Positions 20,794-31,445 of a DNA stretch of 64,000 nucleotides are shown piece by piece (the stretch's first letter is position 1; each line of letters begins with the position of its first letter). The translations under genes were made by a program, and so were the position numbers. Origin of the DNA: Halichondria panicea (taxonomy: Eukaryota; Porifera; Demospongiae; Suberitida; Halichondriidae); assembly GCF_963675165.1 (NCBI RefSeq), contig NC_087386.1, forward strand, positions 2,067,669-2,131,668, written 5' to 3'. The notes below the pieces were generated by a model. That model was given only the letters and a program-made list of their open reading frames with translations. It was not told the origin of the DNA and ran no database searches.

Positions 20794-21918
20794 ATGAAGA
20801 CAGGAGTCATTTTTTGTTGCCTTCTAGCCGGCATTGTCCTCTGTATTGGAACGGCTAGCGGAACGGGTGTCACCCTGAGTGATTGTGACAAGTCAGTAAT
20901 CATCAAAACTCACAATGATATTCGGAGTGATGTGTCTCCTACTGCAGCTAATATATGGTTAAATTTGTAAGTCATGCAACACACACACACAACCACCCCC
21001 TCACACACACTCACATGCATGAGTAGAGCGAGGTGCTTGCCAAGAATGCACAAACACATGCTAAAAAGTGCACATATCGTTATATAGCAACAGAGCTGAG
21101 AGAGACAAAGCAGCAGCTCCTTATTTCTCTTCAGTCGGTGAAAACAGCGTAGCATTCTCTGGAAGTATCGACTATCAAAATTTTATAAACTACTTGGGGA
21201 GAGAAAAGCAGCATTATAGTTACCCCATTTGGGGCGAATACTGTGGTCATTACAAGCAGGTGAGATGTGAGATGTACCTGTACCATGTACATGTATATGT
21301 TGTAGGGAGGTATAGCATGCATAATTATAATTGTGATTTACATGTATATACAGATAGCCTGGGCCACTACAACCACGTTGGATGTGCCACTGCCCTCTGT
21401 CCTTCTGTCGGTATGAATGTTTTCATATGCAACTATGGACCATCGTGAGTGGAGTAGTCTGCATTAATTGCTCATCTATCTCTATAGATATAATTATGTA
21501 TACTATAACTCTAATAACGAAAAACCATTCGTTTTCAATGCAGGGGTAACTATCAGGGAGTCAATCCATACGTACAAGGATCTTCGTGCAGCCAGTGTCC
21601 AGCTGCTTTTAACACGTGCAGTAATGAATTGTGCTCTTCTGGTTCAACTGTTGGTTAGTGCATGGCTTCCTAAGCTATAGCTGCATACATTGTACATGAC
21701 TTGTATCACTATATAGCTCCTTATACAAATGGTTGCATACTTTAACCTTGGTAACCAGCGCTAGTACACACCATATAGTTGGCATATAGTTACGCCAATT
21801 TGAAATTGTAGTAAATTTAGTAATGCTCTGTTATTCTCCTCACCTCACAGACACCTCTTCCAGTCAAGAGGCCTTCATTCAGCTCATCATGATGGAGGCT
21901 GAGAGAGAAAGGGAATGA
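20794..21918 (+). pseudogene. CAP gene copy 2, disrupted
   Basis: Five exons are still recognisable (about 20794-20968, 21025-21259, 21357-21446, 21543-21652, 21851-21918) with the family's TATA box at 20712 and a signal peptide. Lesions: a 2-bp AT insertion near the end of exon 1; the intron-1 acceptor cag changed to atg; GAG-TGG changed to GAG-TAG at the start of exon 2; a second AT insertion in exon 2; a 1-bp loss in exon 3 (acccacg to accacg). The acceptor/nonsense change and the exon-3 deletion are shared with copy 3, so the parent was already broken when it duplicated. Confidence 0.85.
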
Positions 21919-22445
21919 AACAATGTCGTAGCTATGAACATATGAACATGAAGTTAGTGAGTAGCTGTATACCAATTAGTGGTTTGTAGTTCCACATGGT
22001 AGGATCAGTCATGCGTATATAGGTTCTTCTTAGTTCATATCGTTTAATTGCAGTGTAGCTGCTCTAAACCGATAGAATGATTTTTTTCTAGTTTGGTTGA
22101 CCTTGAATTTAGTACATAACTGCTTATAATACTTATTGTACTATAGCTTTAAGTCAATATTCTCAAAGTTGAGTACAGATGATTGGCTTTGTGCGTGGTG
22201 TGTGTCTGAGTGCATATGATGGGAGCTTAATGGTCTGATGTGTTTGTTGGGTCCATGCATATATCGTTCCAACAACTGCTAGTAATACAATATTTCTGTG
22301 TACGTGTGTTTCTACATATAAGATGCAGCGTCTCAGTCGATTAATTGCTGGCAGTCATTGAGTTATAAAAGCAGCAGCTAAACGTTTTCTCGATTCAAAG
22401 TTCAACTGCAAATCATCACTTCCAAACGGTTACGGCACTACAAAA

Positions 22446-22631
22446 ATGAAGACAGGAGTCATTTTTTGTTGCCTTCTAGCCGGCATTGTCCTCTGTATTG
22501 GAACCGCTAGCGGAACAGGTGTCACCCTGAGTGATTGTGACAAGTCAGTGATCATCAAAACTCACAATGATATTCGGAGTGATGTGTCCCCTACTGCAGC
22601 TAATAATTATGGTTAAACTTGTAAGTCATGC

Positions 22632-22668
<37 letters not shown>

Positions 22669-23619
22669 CCACCCCCTCACACACACTCACATGCATGAGT
22701 AGAGCGAGGTGCTTGCCAAGAATGCACAAACACATGCTAAAAAGTGCACATATCATTATAGCAACAGAGCTGAGAGACACAAAGCAGCAGCTCCTTATTT
22801 CTTTTCAGTTGGTGAAAACATTGTAGCATTCTCTGGAAGTATCGACTATCAACATTTTATTGACTGGGCAGAAAAGCAGCATTATAGTTACCCCAATTGT
22901 AACTCAGGCGAAGACTGTGGTCATTACACCCAGGTAAGATGTGAGATATACGTGTATACCATGCATGTATAGGGAGGTATAGCATGCATAATTATAATTG
23001 TGATTTACATGTATACAGATAGCCTGGGCCACTACAACCACGTTGGATGTGCCACTGCCCTCTGTCCTTCTGTCGGTATGAATGTTTTCATATGCAACTA
23101 TGGACCATCGTGAGTGGAGTCTGCATTAATTGCTCATCTATCTCTATAGATATATAATTATGTATATTATAACTCTAATAACGAAAAACCATTCGTTTTC
23201 AATGCAGGGGTAACTATCAGGGAGTCAATCTGTACGTACCAGGATCCTCGTGCACCCAGTGTCCAGCTGGTTTCAACACGTGCAGTAATAAATTGTGCAC
23301 TTTTGGTTCAAACGTTGGTGAGTGGCTTCCTATAAGCTATAGCTGCATACATTGTACACTATAATTATATATATATATAGTGTACATGCAGGTCATGTAT
23401 AGCTCCTTACAAATGGTTGCAGGATTGCCATACTTTAACCTTGGTAAACCAGCGCTAAGTACACACCATAGTTGGCATAATTATAGTTACGCCAATTTGA
23501 AATTGTAATTTGTTTAGTATGAATGCTCTGTTATTCTCCTCACAGACACCTCTTCCAGTCAAGAGGCCTTCATTCAACTCATCATGAACATGATGGAGGC
23601 TGAGAGAGAAAGGGAATGA
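22446..23619 (+). pseudogene. CAP gene copy 3, disrupted
   Basis: Same layout as copy 2: TATA at 22364-22370, signal peptide, CA-filled intron 1, exons to TGA at 23617-23619. Exon 1 carries an insertion before the donor (aataattatgg) that brings a stop into frame. Exon 2 lacks its cag acceptor and has the TGG to TAG change, and exon 3 has the same 1-bp deletion as copy 2. The remaining frames still read recognisable CAP sequence (SSVGENI-like, GHYTQ). Confidence 0.85.
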
Positions 23620-23798
23620 AACAATGTCGTATAGCTATGAACATATGAACATGAAGTTAGTGAGTAGCTATACCAATTAGTGGCCATCGTTTGTAGTTCC
23701 AAAACACATGGTAGGATCAGCCATGCGTATAGTTTCTTCTTAGTTCATATTGTTTAACTGCTGATAATACTTATTGTAGCTTTATGTCAATATTCTCA

Positions 23799-24060
23799 AA
23801 GTTGAGTGCAGATGATTGGCTTTGTGCGTGGTGTGTGTCTGAGTGCATATGATGGGAGCTTAATGATCTGATGTGTTTTGCTGGGTCCATATATCGTTCC
23901 ACTGAATTAACAACTGCTAGTAATACAATCTTCTGTGTACGTGTGTTATTACATAAGATGCAACGTCTCAGTCGATCAATTGCTGGCGGTCATTGAGTTA
24001 TAAAAGGAGCAGCTAAAATTTTTCTCGGTTCAAAGTTTCAACTGCGAAACACATGGCAGA
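23799..24060 (+). pseudogene. Ghost CAP locus: promoter fused to 3' flank, gene body deleted
   Basis: The upstream block (23799), spacer, TATAAAA (23999-24005) and 5'UTR (agtttcaactgc) of a CAP gene are present. At about 24046 the sequence jumps directly to the family's 3' flanking sequence (gaaacacatggcagattcag), which normally lies some 100 bp past the stop codon. The entire coding region is missing. Confidence 0.75.
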
Positions 24061-24390
24061 TTCAGTCATGCTGCTTGCATACATAGTTCATATCGTTTAA
24101 TTGCAGTGTAGCTGCTCTAGCGATAGAACGATTGTTGTCTAGTTTGGTTGACTTATTACGTAACCTCGATAATAATAATTGCTTCTATTCAGTCTTAAAG
24201 TTGAGTGCAGAGATTGGCTTTGTGTGTGGCTGAGTGCATAGTGCTCGGGAATGTGTGGTTAATGATCTGATGTGTTTGTTGGGTCCATACATCGTTCCAC
24301 TGAATTAACAGCTGCTCGATTGCTAGTAATACAATCTTTCTGTGTACGTGTGTTATTACATAAGAAGCAGCGTCTCAGTCAATTGCTGAG

Positions 24391-24397
24391 TATAAAA
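24391..24397 (+). promoter_or_regulatory. TATA box of CAP gene 4
   Basis: TATAAAA in the context gctgagtataaaagtagcag, 77 bp before the ATG of the intact CAP gene at 24474. Confidence 0.7.
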
Positions 24398-24473
24398 GTA
24401 GCAGCTAAACTTCTTCTCGATTAAAATTCAACCGCAAGTCATCATTTTTCCGAACGGTTACAGCACTACAGAA

Positions 24474-25964
24474 ATGAAGACTGGAGCCATTTTTTGTTGC
24501 CTTCTAGCCGGCATTGTCCTCTGTATTGGGACGGCTAGCGGAAAGATTATTACCCTGAGTGATGATGACAAGGAATCGATCCTCAATGCTCACAATAACT
24601 ACAGGAGTTGGGTGCGCCCTACTGCAGCCAATATGGTTGAACTTGTAAGTCAACACACACACACGTCCACACACTCACACAACCACCCTTTCGCATGCAC
24701 ACACACTCACATGCAGGAGTGGAGCGATTTGCTTGCAAACATCGCACAAAAATATCTTGAGAACTGCAAATATTATCATAGCAACAAAGCTGAGAGAGAC
24801 AAAGCAGCAGCTCCTTATTTCTCTTCAGTCGGTGAAAACATCTTAGCATACACTGGAAGAAAAATGTACATCTGGTATCTTATCGAAATCATGGCAGAAG
24901 AAGGAGAGTACTATAACTATCCTTTTTGTCAATCAGGCAGAAACTGTCGTCGTTACACCCAGGTAAAATGTTGAGAATGTACTATGAAGGGAAGTATACA
25001 GTAGACTCTCGTTATTCCGGCTCTCTGAAGTACGACCACCTCAATATACCGGCCATTTGGTTTGGCATAAATTGCTAGCTAGATGTTTACTGCACAAACT
25101 CGCCCTGAACATGCGGCCACTCGCTATACCGTATGCTTGCCATGTAATTTTATACGCTTATTACGGGCGGATATGGGTGTGGTTTGACATATTACACTCC
25201 TCGAGACAGAACTGCAGATTAGTAGGGACCGCTTTTTAGCCGCGGCTATTTTGTGAAATGCAGCCACCTCGCTATTCCAGCCAAGCTGCACTGTCCCAAA
25301 GGGTGGCGAGAGCCTACTGTTTAGTACATTTGATTTCAATGATTGGCTGGAGATTATTATGCAGGCCCTCCTTATATATATATATATAATTGATATTGAT
25401 GATTGCGTATAAATTATGCTCTATATAATTTATATGTAGATAATCTGGGCCACTACAACCCACGTTGGATGTGCCCTTGCCCACTGTCCTGCAGGTAGGG
25501 GTAAAACAAGAGAGATACTCGTGTGCAACTATGGACCGGCGTGAGTGTAGTCTCTTTATTACTTCGCATTGTCTATCGTCTATCTTTATAGATGCATTAT
25601 AACAGTTATGCATGTGAAAAGCTATATAAAACTATTCACGTTTTAATCTTTAAATCAATGCATGCAGGGGTAACACTCCTGGAGTCAATCCGTACATAAA
25701 AGGAAGCACTTGCAGCCAGTGTCCAGTCAGCCATGATGCGTGCTATTGGGATTTGTGCCTTCCTGCTGATACACTGTTGGTGAGTGGCTTCCTAAGCCAG
25801 CTGCATGCATGTGTTGTGCATGTGTTGTGAAGTATAACCTTGGTAGCCAACCATGCAGCTAGATATGCCAAAATTTAAATTTATAATGTATAGTACGTTT
25901 AGTAATGTATAGTACGTTTAGTAATGCTCTGTTCTTCTCCTCACAGAATCGTTTTCCATTCTAG
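24474..25964 (+). CDS. Secreted CAP protein 4, divergent subtype, five exons
   Basis: Exons 24474-24644, 24717-24962, 25440-25540, 25668-25779 and 25947-25964 join in frame to 215 residues. Signal peptide MKTGAIFCCLLAGIVLCIG; CAP motifs GENI, a variant CAP1 box CRRYTQ with R for the usual H, HVGCALAHC and CNYGPAGN. Unlike gene 1, exon 4 ends in phase 0, so exon 5 is read in another frame and stops at once (NRFPF then TAG). The usual tail (EAFIQL, TGA at 25993) is still present in the old frame. The cysteine tail differs too (CSQCP...CYWDLCLP). Intron 2 holds a pogo-like MITE. Coding is intact; whether the shortened tail matters is unknown. Confidence 0.8.
24999..25319. mobile_element. Pogo/Tigger-like MITE in CAP gene 4 intron 2
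   Basis: 321-bp non-coding element with inverted ends cagtagactctcg / cgagagcctactg. TA precedes it; the right flank reads TT, probably a mutated TA. The orthologous insertion is in CAP copy 7 (43000-43667), so it predates that duplication. An inverted relative forms the two ends of the large element at 27311-31057. Confidence 0.8.
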
Positions 25965-26303
25965 AGGCCTTCATTCAACTTGTCAGGAATGGCTGAGAGA
26001 GAAACAATGTCGTAGCTGTGAACATAATTATATGAACGTAAAGTTAGTGGGTATATAATTAGTGCATGGTTTATATAGTTCCGAAACAAATGGCAGATTC
26101 AGTATAGTTTCTCTTATATTAATTTGATTGTAGCTGCTCTAGCCTGATTGCTTTTTGTTTGGTTGACCTTACATATTGCTGATGGGCTACATGTATAACA
26201 TCTGCTAGCTCATACTCAATTGGCTTTGTGCTAGAGCGTATAATAGTATGTGTCAGACAGCGTACATAATTGATGCACATTCCCCCACATGCATGCAGCT
26301 GCA

Positions 26304-26369
<66 letters not shown>

Positions 26370-27308
26370 CGTGTGTGTGCGCGCGCGCGTGCATGTGTGC
26401 ATATCTCAATACGAATGGAAGCTAATATGATATGGTTGTATCTGAGTGTCTGCTGTTTTAGCTAATGGTATAGTAACATACCTGAAACAACAGCCCCACC
26501 TGTCTGTTACTATGGTGCTAAAGTCAGGGATGTTATAAAGATTGATATGCATGCATGCATGGGCTATAATAATTATGGCCCCCACAGCTGTGTGTGTGTG
26601 TGTGTGTGGGTCCATATCTCAACACGAATGCTAATACGATATGGTTGTAGCTGAGTGTCTGCTGTTTTAGCTAATTTTATGTAGTAACACAACTGAAACG
26701 GTGACTCCACTTGTCTGTTACTATGGTACTAAAGTGGATGATGTGTATAATATTATGGTGGGGCTTCCCCTTCTCAAATTATGATCAAACCTCGTTTTGC
26801 CCCACCGTGCATGCAAGCTGTTTTTTGTACTGAACTCCAACTCTGTACATGTATAAGTATTTAAGTTTAATTATCTCTACAGATACAAAGACTAATTATT
26901 CATTGAGGGCACTAGCTTACTTTCTCCACACCATGCAGTATATGAACTCACTCGAACTCATCGGCTGCTCAATAAACAGCCCTATATTAATTATGATGTA
27001 CCTACTGATTTCTGAGCAGAATGTATATATGCATGCATCAAAGATTTGAGATAATTATAGACTATCATTAGGCTGCATGGGTGATGTGTGCTGAACACTT
27101 TTATTTGTCTCTAAAGTTAGCCCATGCAGTGTTACATGCATGCTGTGTGTTTGCCATATACACTAGTTTACAGGTATATGTTCCTGTTTCGTTCTTGTTA
27201 GAACTCATCAGTACGACACAGTGCTGACTCAGAACAGTGAGTCATATACAGGACTATCGTGAAAACACTGTCTAACAACTCCCCTCTGGGAGTGTCACAG
27301 TAGTGTGC
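25965..27308. other. CAP 3' flank and duplicated non-coding block
   Basis: 25980-27060 matches 44310-45850 segment by segment (repeated gatatggttgta...gtgtctgctgttttag units, tgttactatggtgctaaagt words). 27160-27308 matches 35311-35420 and 46140-46260 (gttagaactcatcagta, gggagtgtcacagtagtgt). A long (TG)n tract lies at 26306-26372. No coding exon seen. Confidence 0.6.
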
Positions 27309-27429
27309 TACAGTAGACTCTCGTTAATCCGGTCACCCTTGGGACCATGCAGCTTGGCCGGAATAGCGAGGTGGCTGCATCTCAGGAAATAGCCGCGGCT
27401 TAAAAACGACATTACCTCGAATCTAATGA

Positions 27430-27933
27430 CTACTTTTGCGGTTCTTGTCTCAAGGATAATGTAGGATAATGAATCATTCTGTTCTCTATTTTTTTTTTGT
27501 TATTAACAACACCTTTATGGTGGAAGCAAGTAAATAATAATATATAGAATAATAAATAGAATAATAGAATAATAAAATAATAAAATAATAAAACAAAGAA
27601 CAGTGTATGTAAAATAGTGTGTACATGCATGAGGTGAACAGTTAGTTTGTTAGTTTTTACAAGCTGGCCTCTGCTATAACCAGGTCCACAGGTGACATCT
27701 TCATAGCGTGGCCTCTTGATGAACGAGCGCCACGTATGCATTGAATGGCGGACCTGAGCAGGCTGAAAGAGAGGGAGCATCTCAGCCAGTGCAGGGTGTA
27801 GACTCGCAAGCCACTCCCTTTTCTCTGATTGGACGGGGGCGGGAGAAAAGGGACTGGTGACTCTGGGACACATTTTGTTGTCTCTACCAGAATTTGGGTA
27901 GAGATTATTCATTGATTTTTCCACGTGATCCAA
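27430..27933 (-). pseudogene. Retroelement 3'-end remnant, minus strand
   Basis: The open frame contains a CPRVTSPFSPAPVQSEKREW segment, then the tail KTNKLTVHL and AT-rich low-complexity sequence, then an A-rich end (read on the minus strand at about 27490). The same tail occurs on the plus strand at 48515-48652, ending in poly(A). The dgattggacggggg-type segment (27790-27870) recurs inverted at 28490-28545 and again at 34980-35045. It is probably the 3' end of a poly(A)-tailed retroelement; the protein family is not recognised. Confidence 0.4.
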
Positions 27934-28477
27934 AAATTGCGTGAGGTTAAGTAGAATTGCGTAGCCTGCAAAAGTGATCGCGGGCTTCTTAGCTACAGTT
28001 TAAGAATGGATGCTAGTGCTAGAAAAGAGAAGATGATGGAGTAATAACATCATCAGGCATTCAGCTAGGATATAGTCATCTAAGACACCAGCAGAGATTA
28101 GCTTGTTTTAGTTTTACGTGATGAGAACTAGCAGCCGAAAGTCATTGGTTGCCTAAAGCTTTAATAACCTGTACAATACAAGACAGATAATGGCAGACGG
28201 CAGCAGTTGAATTGAGAGTAGTCAGACTTGTACAAGCTGTCTTAAATCGCTGCCACTCCTCGGTTCAAAGAAGGACTGCCAAGATTTCTACGTTCATCAG
28301 CTGTTCCATGCTAATCCACAAGTTGTGGCACAACAGACACTGGTACAAGGATCTATAAAATCAAAAGGCTGGCTAGATAGATCTGTATACTTGTCTTCTG
28401 TGTGTCTTTAGCTTTTGACACATCAGAATAAATTGGATAATTTGCACGTGACATTAATATTTAATAGCATTCCTGAT

Positions 28478-29095
28478 TTACACAGAGTCACCTTTTTCTC
28501 CCGCCCCCGTCCAATCAGAGAAAAGGGAGTGGCTTGCGAGTCTATGCAGGGTGGTGCTGTAGGGTTGGTCCCATTTATCTGCTAGCAGGGAGGCCAGTCG
28601 TTTGTAGAAGTTTGTAGCTTGTTTTGAAAGGCCTCCAGTCGCAGACATCACAATGGGGACGAAAGTAGCGTGCTCCACTTCTCTCACCCTTTGTCCGTAT
28701 GCACGGATCTTTTCCCTCTCGTGCTTTCTGAAGCATTGGTCTAGGGTTGTGTTGCGATTTGAGCGAGCAAAAGGGTTGAAGACTCTGACGTCCATCAGGG
28801 TTCTCTCCCGTCTGCCTCCCCAGAGACTACTGGCAGCAACATCAAGCCTAGCACCTATGGTGGTATTTGCACTTCTCCCGGACATGGTCTCTGTGGTGAT
28901 CTCCTGAAGCTCTGGTTCAATTTGCACATCATTGCATACTTCAGTTAAGAGTCTCGCTGTTAGATCTCTTATTTCATTGTGACGCAGGGAAGGAAAGCCA
29001 CTGCGTGGGCAAGAAAGTATATGATCCACAACAAACGCAGCGCCACAGGCACAGTGTGTGGGGGTCTTGATGGGTGTCCAGCCGTAGCGTTAATG
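28478..29095 (-). pseudogene. Retroelement polyprotein C-terminal fragment
   Basis: The minus strand reads from about 29095 through RYGWTPIKTPTHCACGAAF, a CxCG...H...C metal-site-like cluster, then GFPSLRHNEIRDLTARLL and LASLLADKWDQPYSTT. This C-terminal module is familiar from reverse-transcriptase polyproteins in invertebrate genomes, where it follows the RT domain. No RT core is present here, so it is a 5'-truncated remnant. The family assignment is from memory. Confidence 0.5.
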
Positions 29096-29139
29096 TTCTG
29101 TTCTCTATTTTTTTTTATTTAAGTGTAATTCAATTTTAT

Positions 29140-29372
29140 TTGCTAATCAGAGATGTAGAAAACTCGACCTTCACTCCCCTCATCCTGTCAAGTACTGGGG
29201 GCCTTGGACGTGCCGCTACCTCCACCTACAAGAGATTGGCGTCTCTCCTGTCAACAAAATGGGATCAGCCCTACAGCACCACCATGGGATGGATCAGATG
29301 CAGGCTGTCCTTCTCTCTCCTCAGATCAGCCATCATGTGCATTAGGGGGGCCCGATCAAGCCAAGGGTAGAG
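29140..29372 (+). pseudogene. Retroelement C-terminal fragment, opposite strand
   Basis: Reads TFTPLILSSTGGLGRAATS, RLASLLSTKWDQPYSTT and IRCRLSFSLLRSAIMCIRG. It is clearly related to the minus-strand fragment at 28478-29095 but from a distinct copy and extending further at its C-terminus. The two fragments face each other, probably from independent insertions or an inverted duplication. Confidence 0.55.
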
Positions 29373-30850
29373 ATGTCAGACCGGAAGTAGTGCGTGGGCG
29401 TATTTTCGTACAGTAATTCAATGGTAAAAAACGGGACCAGAAAGTGAGTGAACAAGAAGGGCTTTCCGCAAGCCCTGGAAGAGTCTAGCAAACAACAGCT
29501 GTTCCCAGGGGTAAAAAATAGCGTAGAATTTGATTTTTATAACAGTTTTTTATGATTTTAGCATTTGATGCTTGTTTTGTGTGTGATTTTTTCTCAAAGG
29601 TGATCATCATTTTGGCAACCAAACATGAAAATGAACAAAAACACAAGTGAGCATGTCTTTCATCTCTAACTCTCTCCAGATTATGCAAAAAGTTGCTACA
29701 ATAAGCTTTTATTTCTTGCGGAATCACATATTGCATGGATAGATGGGTGGAGCTGAGAATAGAAATGCAGTAAAATCAAGCCAAGTGTACCAATAGCTGT
29801 ATTTATTTCTTAGAAGTTCTTAGAAGTTACTGAAAGTAATTATTGAAGCAATCTGAAAGCCTCTGTTGAAAAGAAACAAGAAAGATTGGAGAGAATTCCA
29901 GGGACAACAATGTAATCTACCAAAACTATTAAATTGCAAGAACTGATTCAATTTGCACACAAAAAAGACAAGAGTAATCTACTGTATTAATTAGAAGCTG
30001 TCAACAGAGTTGTATCATAGATTTATAGTTGTATAGCCTTAAATCTACATCACACTAAAAACAAATTATTTAGACCAAATGAAATTGACAGAAAAGTTGC
30101 TTATAAAGATCAAGAAACAGATACAAGCGTAAGGTGGACATTGATGAGAGTTCTGAAACATGATACAATATACTGAAAAGATAGCATGGTTACTTTAAAT
30201 CCAAAAGAACTCTCTGAAGCAGGAGACATCATACTATTATAGGGACATCATAAAGATATACATTACAGAAACATTATAAACTTCATAAAATAGATATCAA
30301 ATGGTTACAATGTTAACTCCTGAGTCCTGAGTGTCCATTTCATACTTTTTTAAAAGAGAATAGACCAAGCGGTTCAGCAGATATGCTAACTTTAAGATCA
30401 TTTCCGGTATTAACAACAAATTTCATAAGTCCCGCCCAAGTACATTAAAATGCGGTAAATTTTTGTACGAATTTTTCCCTGACTAGTATTCTTCAAAACG
30501 CTGTATCTCTGCATTTGCTTGACCAAATCCAGTGCAGTAAAGTTTTTCTGGTTTGCCTAGAGTGTTCAAAAGAGATAGTAATACATAGGAGTTAGAAATA
30601 GCAAAAATGAAAATCGGTCTGACATCGCTACCAAGGGCACGCCACCAGACAGCCCCCTATCGACCTAGTGACAAGCGAGTCCCTGGTCCCACCACACCCA
30701 TGAACTAACTACACATGACTTATTTGCCTGCATGGTTCCTCATTATTCTTTTGTACATGTAATTCTTCTCTTACTGAGCCCCGACATGGGAGAGCTTTCA
30801 AAAAAAAAAAAAAAAAATTTTTTTGCTAAACCACACCCAAAACGTCATAT
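29373..30850. other. AT-rich stretch with no recognised feature
   Basis: No ORF above background, no inverted repeat of note and only simple A/T runs (for example near 30801-30824). It lies inside the composite element and is absent from the homologous empty sites. Confidence 0.5.
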
Positions 30851-31057
30851 CCGGCCGTAATATACGTATAAAATTACATTGAAAACCTTGTTTGGGACAG
30901 ACAGCACTGCACTGGCCGGTAAACGGAATAGCGAGGTGGCCGTACTTCAGGTCGAGTTTTGTGCAGAAAACATATAGCTAGCATTCCGTGCCAAACCAAA
31001 TGGCCGGTATATCGAGGTGGCCGCATTTCGGAGAGCCGGAATAGCGAGAGTCTACTG

Positions 31058-31445
31058 TATATATATTATACTTAAGATGCCTATAGCCCTGTAATTCAGT
31101 GTTTTTTGTTTTTGTAATGCCGGAGTTAAATCGATATGCTGTTTCTCATAAATGTTCTTTATGATTCGACAACTAGACAGAGAGGACATTCACAATTGTA
31201 GCTAAAGTAGTCAGTAAAACACCACAAGAGTCAAATGGTATATATATAGCTACTAATAAAAGCAAAAATAAAAATTGTAAATGTTTTAACTGTTATAATA
31301 AGTTTGAGTTTGAAATCTCAGAAAGTCAGAACATCTCACACACCCTCAACTGCAAAGGGAAGAGCACAGCATGAAAAAATCGCAATGTCAAAGCACCAAA
31401 ATGTGCAATTAGTACCCGTGCTTATAAGGTATCTCTAAATATAGA
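31058..31445. other. Junction between CAP-flank block and DDX39 3' flank
   Basis: To about 31164 the sequence follows the CAP-flank block (atgttctttatgattcgaca, as at 35519 and 46372). From there it follows the sequence downstream of the DDX39 gene (agacagagaggaca...gtagtcagtaaaacaccaca, as at 52412). The switch marks a duplication breakpoint with little or no inserted sequence. Confidence 0.6.

Larger units (their letters stand above)
27311..31057. mobile_element. 3.75-kb composite with pogo/Tigger-like ends
   Basis: Inverted ends cagtagactctcg (27311) and cgagagtctactg (to 31057), flanked by TA at 27309-27310 and 31058-31059. The outer 105 bp on the left and about 205 bp on the right match the two halves of the small MITE at 24999-25319 in inverted orientation, so this is that MITE opened by about 3.4 kb of other DNA. 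Homologous empty sites lie near 35421 and 46252. The interior holds retroelement fragments, not a pogo transposase. Confidence 0.75.

Noticed and set aside
26119-26430. Open frames of poly-His-Thr or poly-Cys-Val
   Set aside because: Translation of the (TG)n/(CA)n microsatellite at 26306-26372; no gene signals.
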